A stretch of 64,000 bases of DNA from RYN-230 sp963813975. Its GTDB lineage: Bacteria > Actinomycetota > Actinomycetes > Streptosporangiales > Streptosporangiaceae. Numbering within the stretch: the stretch's first letter is position 1; each line of letters opens with the position of its first letter. The notes beneath the pieces are model-generated. The model did no database searches and was not told where the DNA came from. It worked only from the letters and a program-made list of their open reading frames with translations. The position numbers and the translations under genes are program-made. The stretch spans positions 1,178,001 through 1,242,000 of the forward strand of contig CAWFAP010000006.1 of assembly GCA_963813975.1 (NCBI GenBank), written 5' to 3'. Below, piece by piece: positions 42,983 through 50,638 of the stretch.

Positions 42983-43429
42983 GTGACGGCAAGGCCGGGA
43001 GACGACAGGGCAGCAGCTGCGGCTGGCCGCGGCCGCCTCCGGGCGTCTCATGCCGACCGCGAGCACGTGCTCCGCGTGCTGAAGGCCGCGTTCGTCCAGG
43101 GTCTGCTGACCAAGGACGAGTTTGACCAGCGGGTGGGCCAGGCGTTCGCCTCGCTGACATATGCGGGACTGGACGCGGTCACGGCCGACCTCCCCGCCGG
43201 GCTGATCGGAGCCCAGCCGCTACGGAAGCCCGTCCGGGCGCAGGCCCCGCACCCGGAGAACAAGGTAGTTAATTCATTCGCCTCCGCATCGTTTGCGGTA
43301 ATCGCCCTGGCGGCCGTTTTGCTCACCGGTAATTTTGGTTTGTTCTTCACGGTCGCGGCCGTCATGTTCGGGGTCTTCCTCGTAGCGGAAGGCCGGATGG
43401 TCTACTCATCGCATAAGAAGCGCCGGTAG
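42983..43429 (+). CDS. DUF1707 membrane protein, 148 aa
   Basis: The DUF1707 domain reads RASHADREHVLRVLKAAFVQ, then GLLTKDEFDQRVGQAFASLT, about residues 17-70, a helical motif found in many actinobacterial membrane and regulatory proteins. Two hydrophobic segments (ASFAVIALAAVLLTG and FFTVAAVMFGVFLV) form a hairpin in the membrane, with a basic tail. GTG 42983 has GGGGAGG five bases upstream, which decides the start. Function unknown. Confidence 0.88.
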   Translation: MTARPGDDRAAAAAGRGRLRASHADREHVLRVLKAAFVQGLLTKDEFDQRVGQAFASLTYAGLDAVTADLPAGLIGAQPLRKPVRAQAPHPENKVVNSFASASFAVIALAAVLLTGNFGLFFTVAAVMFGVFLVAEGRMVYSSHKKRR

Positions 43430-43676
43430 GCAGCAATACGTTACCTCGCCTGATCGCTGACAGGCCCCGGCGATCCTGGCGCCGCTCAGCGGTAGCCTGC
43501 CCCCTTAGTAGCGGACATCGCTCTGCACCAGTGGTGGATACACGGCGGACGTTTCACCGTCAACGGTGGTCGCCCGCGAACTGCAGCATCGCCCGCAGCG
43601 CCGCGCATCGGGGCCGGGTGTCCAGGGCGGAAACCGTCACCTCATCGGCCGGGTCCTGGCCGGAAGACGGCGCCGC
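43430..43676. other. Convergent intergenic region
   Basis: About 250 bases between the DUF1707 gene and the hypothetical gene ending at 43677. I see no gene, hairpin of note or repeat. Confidence 0.4.
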
Positions 43677-44162
43677 TTAGCCAGGGGCGAGGGTGGTGAC
43701 CGTGCCCGCGCTGCCCTTGAACTTCAGTGCGCCGTCGGCCGAATCCACGTACAGGACACCACCGTGGGCCGGCGTGGCCGGCTCGGCCTGGGGCGTGAGG
43801 GCCAGCAACCCGTCCAGGTTCAGCTGGCCGTCGTTGTCCGGCGACGGCACCACGGTTTCCACGCCGGTCAGGCCGTTGTTTTCCAGATCCAGGGTGGCCG
43901 CGCCGTTCGCTTCCGGAGCGATCGAGATGATCGGGCTACTCGTCCCAGTCGTGACCGCGAGCCCGGTGCGCGTGGTCCCGCTGGCGTCCGCGTAGTTCAG
44001 CTTGACGAACGTGCCCGCGCCGCCGCGGGCGAGCAGTTCGAGATTGCCGCTGACCAGGGACGTGATGAAGGCCAGGTTGTCGATCGACTGGCCGTTGCCG
44101 GCCAGCTGGTTAACCAGGTGCGCGCTGGCGATGCCGCCGTCCGGCTGAAAGTGGGTAGTCAC
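43677..44162 (-). CDS. Hypothetical beta-rich protein, 161 aa
   Basis: Not assigned to a function. GTG 44162 opens VTTHFQPDGG, and the body alternates small and beta-branched residues (GNLELLARGGAGTFVKLNY, SSPIISIAPEANGAATLDL). It closes with GVLYVDSADGALKFKGSAG and TVTTLAPG, an ending seen in many bacterial and phage tail-fibre-like or structural proteins. There is no signal peptide or membrane segment. It lies 37 bases downstream of the beta-glucuronidase gene on the same strand. A longer frame starting at 44231 overlaps that gene. Confidence 0.6.
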   Translation of the reverse strand: MTTHFQPDGGIASAHLVNQLAGNGQSIDNLAFITSLVSGNLELLARGGAGTFVKLNYADASGTTRTGLAVTTGTSSPIISIAPEANGAATLDLENNGLTGVETVVPSPDNDGQLNLDGLLALTPQAEPATPAHGGVLYVDSADGALKFKGSAGTVTTLAPG

Positions 44163-44199
44163 GAAACGTAGCGTAGCAGCCACGATTTGACGTATCCGG

Positions 44200-45966
44200 C
44201 TACTCGGGTGACGGCTGATTCCAGAGGTCACGCAGAAGCCAGGCCGCGGCCTTCGGCTGCCGGTCCCGGGTGAAGACTCCCTTGTGGTTGCCGCCCGGCC
44301 GGTGCACCGCCTGTTCGGTGGCGAAGTCGGCGAAGTTCCACACGTGCTCGCCGATCACCTCGGGGATCCGCCGGAACACCCGCGCGGACATGGCGATCAG
44401 TGCCGTCTGGTAGTCCTCGGACCACATCACGGGCGGCAGGGCGTGCAGCCCGGCGAGGGCGTCAGCCCCGAACTCGGTGACCACGATCGGCTTGCCCTGC
44501 CGGGCCCAGGCCCGCAGCTCGGCCTCCAGGTCCGCCTCGGCCGACTCCAGGTCACCGGGGCCGGCGTACCAGCCGTAATAGCGGTTCACGCAGATCAGGT
44601 CGAACAGGTCGGTGACCACGTCGGCGCCAGGCGGTGCGGTCGCGACGTTGGCGAAGCAGACCGGGCGGCCCGGGTCCAGCTCCCGCGCGGCGGCGGCCAG
44701 CGGCGCGAAGTAGTCGCGGGCGGCCGCCTCGGCGGTATCCGGCTCGTTCGCGATTGACCAGGCGATCACGCTGGGATGGTTGCGGTCCCGGGCGATCAGC
44801 TCCCGGATGGCGGCCAGATGCGCGGCGGCGGCCTCCTCCCCGATGAGCCCGGGGCCGAAGGTCCGCGCCCCGGGATCGCCCATGTTTCCCAGGCTCAGGT
44901 GCAGGCCGACGGCGGGGGTCTCGTCGATCACCAGCAGGCCCTGCCGGTCGGCGTAGTCGAGGACCTCCTCAGCGTACGGATAGTGCGAGGTCCGGAACGA
45001 GTTGGCCCCGATCCAGCGGAGCAGCGCGAAGTCGCGCACCATCCGTGCGTCATCATGGCCCTTGCCGTGCAGCACGCCGTCCTCGTGCATGCCGAAGCCG
45101 CGCAGCCGGACCGGCTCCCCGTTGAGCAGCAGCCGGGCCCCGTCCACCCGGACGGTCCTGATGCCCACCGGCAGCGAGTACTCATCGTCGCCGTGCCGCG
45201 CGTCCAGGCGGTACAGGTGCGGGTCGCCGGGGCTCCACGGCCGGGCCTGGGGCACGGCCAGGACACCATCCGGGCCGGTGCCCTCGGCCACGACGGCCCC
45301 GGCCGCGTCCCGGAGCAGCACCGACGTGGGTCCGGCCCCGGTCACGTCGAGATGGTAGGTCACCTGGCCCGCCACGGTCCCCGGGTCGTACGCGGTGCTC
45401 AGCGTCAGGTCAGCGATGAAGCTGCGCGGGGTGGAGTACAGCCACACCGAGCGGTGCAGCCCCGCGTAGTTGAAGAAGTCGTGGAAGTACCGCAGCCTCG
45501 TGCGTCCCCCCGCGGTGCGGGACGCCACGCCGGGCGGGATGGTGGCCATGCTGAGCTCGCTGCCGACCCGTATCGTCACCCGCAGCAGCTCGCCGCCGCG
45601 GACCAGGTCGGTCACCTCGGCCTCGAACGGGGTGTACCCGCCGGCGTGCTCAGCGATCTGGGTGTCCCCGGCCCAGACCGTGCCGTGATGGGTGGCCGCG
45701 TCGCAGCGCAGCACGATGCGCCGGTCCTGCCATGTCGCGGGGACCCGGACGTCGCGCTGGTACCACACGTCGCCCACATGCTCGCGTTCCGCCGCCTCGG
45801 TCACCAGGTCGTTGTAGCTGGCCGGGACGGCCATCTCCCGCGCGCCCGGCAGCGGCTCCCGCCACCAGCGGCCGGCCGTGCCCTCGCCGCCGGTGTCGAA
45901 CCGGAACCGCCACAGCCCGTCGAGGCGGCGGCAGTCCCGGCTGCGGCTGTCCCTTGGTGCCAGCAT
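44200..45966 (-). CDS. uidA: Beta-glucuronidase, glycoside hydrolase family 2, 588 aa
   Basis: Three GH2 parts are visible: the sugar-binding domain (GLWRFRFDTGG to about residue 175), an immunoglobulin-like domain, then the TIM barrel. The acid-base Glu is in AWSIANEPDT and the nucleophile Glu in IVVTEFGAD. NRYYGWYAGPGDLESAEAD, split at GPGDL, and GEHVWNFADFATEQ match Escherichia coli GUS closely. The NxK signature GGNHKGVFTRDR, which reads the sugar carboxylate, marks a true glucuronidase, not a galactosidase. No signal peptide, so cytoplasmic. No glucuronide transporter is adjacent. Confidence 0.92.
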   Translation of the reverse strand: MLAPRDSRSRDCRRLDGLWRFRFDTGGEGTAGRWWREPLPGAREMAVPASYNDLVTEAAEREHVGDVWYQRDVRVPATWQDRRIVLRCDAATHHGTVWAGDTQIAEHAGGYTPFEAEVTDLVRGGELLRVTIRVGSELSMATIPPGVASRTAGGRTRLRYFHDFFNYAGLHRSVWLYSTPRSFIADLTLSTAYDPGTVAGQVTYHLDVTGAGPTSVLLRDAAGAVVAEGTGPDGVLAVPQARPWSPGDPHLYRLDARHGDDEYSLPVGIRTVRVDGARLLLNGEPVRLRGFGMHEDGVLHGKGHDDARMVRDFALLRWIGANSFRTSHYPYAEEVLDYADRQGLLVIDETPAVGLHLSLGNMGDPGARTFGPGLIGEEAAAAHLAAIRELIARDRNHPSVIAWSIANEPDTAEAAARDYFAPLAAAARELDPGRPVCFANVATAPPGADVVTDLFDLICVNRYYGWYAGPGDLESAEADLEAELRAWARQGKPIVVTEFGADALAGLHALPPVMWSEDYQTALIAMSARVFRRIPEVIGEHVWNFADFATEQAVHRPGGNHKGVFTRDRQPKAAAWLLRDLWNQPSPE

Positions 45967-46051
45967 CGCCAGCCCGGCTCCTTCCGGTAGACGGCGCCTT
46001 AAAGGCTAGAGCCTGCCGCGGCCAGCGGTCCGGCCGGAGGGTCCCGTTCGG

Positions 46052-46315
46052 TCAGGCCAGGATGAGGAACATCTTCTCCATCTGCTCCTCGGTCATCGGG
46101 GCGTCACCGTCCCCGGCGGCCAGGCACTGGCGCATGCCGCTGGCCACGATCTTGAAGCCGGCCCGGTCCACTGCCCGGGCCACCGCGGCGAGCTGCGTGA
46201 CTACCTCGTCGCACTCCCGCCCGGACTCGATCATGGAAATAACCCCGGCCAGCTGGCCCTGGGCACGGCGGAGCCGGTTGATCACCTGGCCCACGGCCTC
46301 GTCGTCGATCTTCAT
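46052..46315 (-). CDS. CsoR-family repressor, possibly CstR-like, 87 aa
   Basis: A four-helix CsoR/RcnR/FrmR-type protein: VINRLRRAQGQLAGVISMIE is the canonical DNA-binding first helix. Conserved Cys stands in GRECDEV and the second Cys in MRQCLAA. The His that completes the Cu(I) site of true CsoR (four residues before the second Cys) is Gly in ASGMRQC, so a persulfide-sensing (CstR-like) or other thiol role is more likely than copper. ATG 46315 was chosen by alignment to the family start. A palindromic G-tract operator lies upstream. Confidence 0.88.
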   Translation of the reverse strand: MKIDDEAVGQVINRLRRAQGQLAGVISMIESGRECDEVVTQLAAVARAVDRAGFKIVASGMRQCLAAGDGDAPMTEEQMEKMFLILA

Positions 46316-46341
46316 CGGCTGCCTCCCTGGTTCGCCCAAGG

Positions 46342-46357
46342 ATACCCCAGAGGGTAT
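46342..46357. promoter_or_regulatory. Putative CsoR-family operator
   Basis: ATACCC-caga-GGGTAT, with perfect six-base arms, matches the AT-flanked C-tract/G-tract operators known for CsoR/CstR proteins. It lies 27 bases upstream of the repressor start and may also affect the divergent TMEM175-like gene. Confidence 0.65.
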
Positions 46358-46489
46358 ATAGAGAGCTCACGGCTTGGAGGCATCCCGAGAGGCTGGGTTC
46401 ACATCATCGCCCCGTAGCTGCCAAGCTTTTGCCAGCCGAATCTCCTCCGAGCCAGTACGCAACTCGTCGTCGAATCCGGAGTAGCTGCC

Positions 46490-47188
46490 TTGAGCACCCC
46501 GTCTGAGCAGTCGCCGGACCGCCGCCCGGCCAGCACCCCGGCGGCCGGCACCGTGAACGACGATCCCGGAGCCGAGGCCAGTGCTGCCGAGAGGGTTGTC
46601 TTCTTCTCCGACGCCGTGCTCGCGATCGCGATCACGCTGCTCGCGCTGGCTCTCCCGGTGCCGCGGGGCACGGACAGCACCACCAACGGCCAGCTCCTGG
46701 ACATGCTGGGTAAACACTGGTCCGCGTACTTTGCTTTCCTGATCAGCTTCGTGGTCATCGGGAACCACTGGGCAGTGCACCGCCGCATCTTCCGGTACGC
46801 GCGCAGGCTGAACCGCCGGGTCACCTCGGTGAACATGCTCTGGCTCCTGATGATGATCCTGACCCCGTTCGCGACCCGGATCCTGTCAGGCAACGGTGGC
46901 TTCGGCGTCCGCTTCACGCTCTATGCCCTGGTCCAGGCGATCGCGGCGGCCTGCCTCTTTGTGATGAGCCGCGAGCTCAGCCGCGGGGACCTGCTGCGCC
47001 CGGACGCCCCCGCATCGGCCCGCCATCCGGATTACGTGGCCAGCCTCGCCATCGTCGCCATGTTCCTGGTGTCTATCCCCGTGGCCTTCGTTACGGCCTG
47101 GGCGTTCTCGCTGTGGGTGGCGGTTCCCCTGCTGACCCGGCTGGTGCGGCGGCGGCTCCTGGGAAACGGCACGGCCCGCCACGAGTGA
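46490..47188 (+). CDS. TMEM175-like (DUF1211) potassium channel, 232 aa
   Basis: The family signature FSDAVLAIAITLLALALPV lies at about residues 38-56 in the first helix, where the conserved Phe-Ser-Asp lines the pore. Five more helices follow (for example YFAFLISFVVIGNHWAVH). Bacterial TMEM175 proteins have six helices and form tetrameric K+ channels. It begins at TTG 46490 with GGAG ten bases upstream. It diverges from the CsoR-family gene. Confidence 0.88.
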   Translation: MSTPSEQSPDRRPASTPAAGTVNDDPGAEASAAERVVFFSDAVLAIAITLLALALPVPRGTDSTTNGQLLDMLGKHWSAYFAFLISFVVIGNHWAVHRRIFRYARRLNRRVTSVNMLWLLMMILTPFATRILSGNGGFGVRFTLYALVQAIAAACLFVMSRELSRGDLLRPDAPASARHPDYVASLAIVAMFLVSIPVAFVTAWAFSLWVAVPLLTRLVRRRLLGNGTARHE

Positions 47189-47201
47189 TCCTGGCCCACG
47201 A

Positions 47202-47217
47202 CCGGCCGCATGGCCGG
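47202..47217. terminator. Short hairpin after the TMEM175-like gene
   Basis: CCGGCC-gcat-GGCCGG lies 14 bases past the stop codon. No T run. Confidence 0.35.
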
Positions 47218-47299
47218 GTAGTTACAGGGTTCGGGCCGCTCTGGCGGCTGGGCATCACGCCCCGGCGGCCGGTGAGCAGCGGCCGGGTCCAGGTACGGC

Positions 47300-48070
47300 A
47301 TGATGGCTGGCATGCCGGGGGAGTACCGCCTCTACCACGAGCTGGCGGACTGGTGGCCGCTGATCTCACCGCCCGGGGAGTACGCGGCGGAGGCCGCCTA
47401 CCTGGCGGAGCTGTTCACCTCGGCGGCCATCGACGTCCGCGAGGTGCTGGATCTGGGCAGCGGCGGCGGCCATGTCGCGGTGCACCTGAAGGACCGGCTG
47501 GACCTGACCCTGGTCAACCGGTCGGCCGGGATGCTGGCCGTGTCGCAGCGGCTCAACCCGGAATGCGCGCACCGGCAGGCAGACATGCGCACGATACGGA
47601 TGGGCCGGATGTTCGACGCCGTCCTGGTGCATGACGCGGTCGACTACGTGACCGACGCGGAGGATCTGCGGCAGGTCATCGCGACCGCGTTCGCGCACTG
47701 CCGGCCGGGAGGGATGGCCGTCTTCGTGCCGGACTACACCGCCGAGACATTCCTGGCCGGCACGGGCGGTGGCGGCAGCGCCGACGCGGATGGCCGGCAG
47801 GGCAGCTTCTGCGAGTGGACCTGGGACCCGGATCCGGCGGACGACTGGATCCGGGTGGAGTACGAGTTCACGCTGCGGGCGGCGGACGGCTCGGTCCAGG
47901 TCGTGCGCGAGGCCCACCGGCTCGGCGCCTTCCGGCGTGGTCTGTGGCTCCGGCTGCTGGCCGAGGCGGGATTCGAGCCTGAGGCACGCTTCGCCGACGT
48001 GGCCCAGGACGGGGCGGCCCCGGGCGAGGGGATGCCCGCGCACCTGTTCATCGGCCGCCGCCCGCAGTGA
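47300..48070 (+). CDS. Class I SAM-dependent methyltransferase, 256 aa
   Basis: Rossmann-fold methyltransferase: EVLDLGSGGGHVAVHL is motif I, followed by VNRSAGMLAVSQ (post-I), MFDAVLVHDAVDYVTD and CRPGGMAVFVPDYT. The C-terminal half is a beta-rich extension with WTWDPDPADDWIRVEYEF. It may belong to the broad small-molecule methyltransferase group; substrate unknown. ATG 47300 or 47312 is the start. It is convergent with the next methyltransferase gene. Confidence 0.87.
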   Translation: MMAGMPGEYRLYHELADWWPLISPPGEYAAEAAYLAELFTSAAIDVREVLDLGSGGGHVAVHLKDRLDLTLVNRSAGMLAVSQRLNPECAHRQADMRTIRMGRMFDAVLVHDAVDYVTDAEDLRQVIATAFAHCRPGGMAVFVPDYTAETFLAGTGGGGSADADGRQGSFCEWTWDPDPADDWIRVEYEFTLRAADGSVQVVREAHRLGAFRRGLWLRLLAEAGFEPEARFADVAQDGAAPGEGMPAHLFIGRRPQ

Positions 48071-48119
48071 GAGCAGTTGCCCCTACGGGGCCGGCCAGTG
48101 GGTGCCGTCGTGTCCGACG

Positions 48120-48734
48120 CTAGACCTTGGCCGCCACGCCCTCGTAGGTGTAGCCCATGGCCCGCGGCCGGTGGAAGTAGTAGTTCTCCAGCCGGGTCAC
48201 CCGGAACCCCGCGTCGGCCACCAGGTCCGCGATCTGCCGGTCCAGGTGACAGCCGCCAACCAGCCGCCGGTGCAGCGGGGTGAGCCTGCGCTGCGCGCGG
48301 GCCACCCGCGCCTCGGGGGACAGCCCGTGCTCCACGAAGTGGAAGGCGCCCCCGGGCCGCAGGACCCGGTAAGCCTCGGTGAGCGCCCGGCCCGGGTCCG
48401 GGATCGTGCACAGCGTCCAGGTGCTGAGCACGAAGTCGGCGCTGGCCTCGGTCACCGGCAGCGCCTGGGCGTCGGTGCCGATGAACTCGACCGGCACCGC
48501 GTGGGCGGCGATCCGCGTAGCGGCCAGACGCTGGCCCACGGTGGCCGGGTCCACCGCCAGGACCCGGGTTACCCCGGCGGGGTAGTGCGGGACGTTCAGC
48601 CCGGACCCGAAGCCGATCTCGAGCACCACGCCGGTCATCCCGCCGGCGACCCGGGCGCGCACCTGGCGGACGTCCGCACCGCGCATCCACAGGTCAAGGG
48701 CGCGAGGCAGCACCTGATCCTCGTAGACACCCAC
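48120..48734 (-). CDS. Class I SAM-dependent methyltransferase (UbiE-like), 204 aa
   Basis: Motif I reads VLEIGFGSGLNVPHY, then AVDPATVGQRLA, and the middle motif ADFVLSTWTLCTIPDP, followed by LRPGGAFHFVEHGLSP, split at FHFVEH. These are typical of the UbiE/phosphatidylethanolamine methyltransferase-like group in actinobacteria. Its function cannot be fixed. It diverges from the PhzF-like gene, with only a ~130-base space. Confidence 0.9.
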   Translation of the reverse strand: MGVYEDQVLPRALDLWMRGADVRQVRARVAGGMTGVVLEIGFGSGLNVPHYPAGVTRVLAVDPATVGQRLAATRIAAHAVPVEFIGTDAQALPVTEASADFVLSTWTLCTIPDPGRALTEAYRVLRPGGAFHFVEHGLSPEARVARAQRRLTPLHRRLVGGCHLDRQIADLVADAGFRVTRLENYYFHRPRAMGYTYEGVAAKV

Positions 48735-48868
48735 CCCGCAAGTCTGTCACGCGTGCGGTGGCGGGGTCCCCGGGTGAGGTGTTCGTTGCGGAAAAAGGGG
48801 CGGGAGCGGATCGCCGCAGCCGCCGGCCTGCCGTGCGCGCGGCGGCGGGGGGCGGAGATGATGAGACC

Positions 48869-49741
48869 GTGACAAAGGTGACCATGACGGCCGCGCGGCT
48901 GTTCCAGGTGGATGCGTTCGCGCCAGGTCCGTTCGAGGGGAATTCCGCGGCGGTCCTGGTGCTGGAGCACGAACCAGATGACGAGTTTGGCCCCGCGATC
49001 GGGGCCGAGCTCAACCAGCCCGCGACCGCCGTGGTCTGGCCGGCGGGCGAGCCCGGGCGGTACGGGCTGCGCTGGTTCACCGCCACTGGCGAGCTGGAGC
49101 TGTGCGGGCACGGGACGCTGGCGGCAGCCCGGGTGCTGCTCGATGACGGGCATCCGGTGGGCGACCGGATCCAGTTCGACACCCGCTCCGGCCCGCTGGA
49201 AGCCCAGTCCGCCGGCGAGTGGATCCAGCTGCGTTTCCCGAATCTGGCCCCGGAGCCACTGGCCGACGGCGGGCTCGCCGACGCGGTGCGGGCCGCGCTC
49301 TCGGTCCCGGTGACGGCGATTCTCCGCAACGACCTGGATGTGATGGCCGTGCTGGACTCGCCGCCCGCCGTCCGCGGCCTCCAGCCCGACCTGGGGACGC
49401 TGCGGGAACTGCCGTTCCGCGGGCTGATCGTCACCGCGGAGCGCGAGGACTTCGCCGGGGAGGCCGACATCGTCGCGGACGACACGGCCGACTTCGTGTC
49501 CCGTTTCTTCCACGTGGCCGACGGGTCCGAGGACCAGGTGACGGGCTCCGCGCATTGCGCGCTGGGCCCGTACTGGATCGCGCGGCTGGGCCGCCAGCCG
49601 CTGACCGGCCGGCAGCTGTCCGCCCGCGGCGGGCTGGTCCGGGTGGCCCTGGACGGGGACAACGTGTTGCTGGGCGGCGAGGCGCTGGTCGTGGCCGAGG
49701 GCGTCTGGCGGCTGCCGGTCGCGAACAAGCTGATCTTGTAG
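48869..49741 (+). CDS. PhzF-family isomerase-like protein, 290 aa
   Basis: A two-lobed diaminopimelate-epimerase-like fold. FQVDAFAPGPFEGNSAAVLV opens lobe 1, split at GPFEGN; LCGHGTLAAARVLL and EDQVTGSAHCALGPYW are the conserved PhzF loops. The position of the catalytic Glu (SET in PhzF) reads NQPATAVVWP, so the acid is replaced. It may not isomerise as PhzF does. GTG 48869 or ATG 48884 is the start. No phenazine genes are nearby. Confidence 0.82.
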   Translation: MTKVTMTAARLFQVDAFAPGPFEGNSAAVLVLEHEPDDEFGPAIGAELNQPATAVVWPAGEPGRYGLRWFTATGELELCGHGTLAAARVLLDDGHPVGDRIQFDTRSGPLEAQSAGEWIQLRFPNLAPEPLADGGLADAVRAALSVPVTAILRNDLDVMAVLDSPPAVRGLQPDLGTLRELPFRGLIVTAEREDFAGEADIVADDTADFVSRFFHVADGSEDQVTGSAHCALGPYWIARLGRQPLTGRQLSARGGLVRVALDGDNVLLGGEALVVAEGVWRLPVANKLIL

Positions 49742-49776
49742 CGGCCGTCCGGGCCCGTGGCATGCGCTGGCGGGTC

Positions 49777-49808
49777 GGCGGGCCGGACCCCGATCTGGTC
49801 GGCCCGCC
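49777..49808. terminator. Hairpin between convergent PhzF-like and ABC genes
   Basis: GGCGGGCCG (49777-49785) pairs perfectly with CGGCCCGCC (49800-49808); part of the loop can pair further. It lies between two converging genes. Confidence 0.55.
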
Positions 49809-49882
49809 GGCCCGCAAGCCTGGGCGGGAGCCGGGGCCGCCTTGGCTCCGCCGCCCCGGATCCAGCCACGTCACGCCGGGGG

Positions 49883-50635
49883 TCAGCCGAGCTGGCCGAC
49901 GCGGCGGATCGTCTCATCAGCGGAATCCCCGCCCGTCAGGGCCAGGTCGTCGGTTATGGCCCCGTCTCGGAGCCGGATCAGCCGGTCACAGCTCGCCGCG
50001 ATCTGCGGGTCGTGCGTGGCGAGGAGTACCGTCATCCCGCTGCTGCGCCGCAGCCGCCCCAGCAGATCCAGGATTTCCCGCCCGTTCCGGGAATCCAGGT
50101 TGCCGGTCGGCTCGTCTGCGAGCAGCACTTTCGGGGTGTTGACCAGCGCCCGGGCGATGGCTACGCGCTGCTGCTCACCACCGGACATCCGGGCCGGCAG
50201 CGACTCTTCCCGCCCGGCCAGGCCTACGGCGGCCAGCAACTCCCGGCCCCGGTCCCGCTTGTCCCAGCCGGTCCGGTAGGGAAGTACCGGCGCGATCACG
50301 TTGTCCAGCGCGGTAAGGGCCGGAAGGAGGTTGTAACGCTGAAACACGAAGCCCGCACCCCGCCGGTAGGCGGCCAGCGCGGAGCCGCGGAGTGTGGTCA
50401 CGGTGGTCCCGTCCACCACTACCGTGCCGCTGTCAGGCCGCTCGATCGCGCCGATGATGTGCAGCAACGTCGACTTTCCCGACCCCGATGCGCCGGTCAG
50501 GGCGACGAACTCGCCGGCCCCGACCCTGAGCGTGACGTCATCGGCAGCGCAAACCTGCCGGGCGTCGCCTATCCCGTAGCGCTTGCAGATTCCGTTCAGC
50601 TGGACGGTGCCGCTCACGGCTGGCTGGTCAGGCAT
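49883..50635 (-). CDS. ABC exporter ATPase, MacB/LolD type, 250 aa
   Basis: The nucleotide-binding subunit of an FtsX-type exporter. Walker A GASGSGKST (about residues 47-55), Q-loop FVFQRYNLLPALTALDNV, split at YNLLP, signature MSGGEQQRVAIARAL and Walker B VLLADEPTGNLDSRNG are all intact. This set is diagnostic of the MacB/LolD/FtsE branch. It starts three bases after the permease, so the two form one unit. Such exporters handle antibiotics, peptides or envelope lipids. Confidence 0.93.
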   Translation of the reverse strand: MPDQPAVSGTVQLNGICKRYGIGDARQVCAADDVTLRVGAGEFVALTGASGSGKSTLLHIIGAIERPDSGTVVVDGTTVTTLRGSALAAYRRGAGFVFQRYNLLPALTALDNVIAPVLPYRTGWDKRDRGRELLAAVGLAGREESLPARMSGGEQQRVAIARALVNTPKVLLADEPTGNLDSRNGREILDLLGRLRRSSGMTVLLATHDPQIAASCDRLIRLRDGAITDDLALTGGDSADETIRRVGQLG

Positions 50636-50638
50636 TGC

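Noticed and set aside
41019..44162. Integrated mobile element bounded by the tRNA
   Set aside because: No integrase, excisionase, relaxase or transposase gene is visible, and I see no second copy of the tRNA 3' end within the window; kept only as a possible islet.
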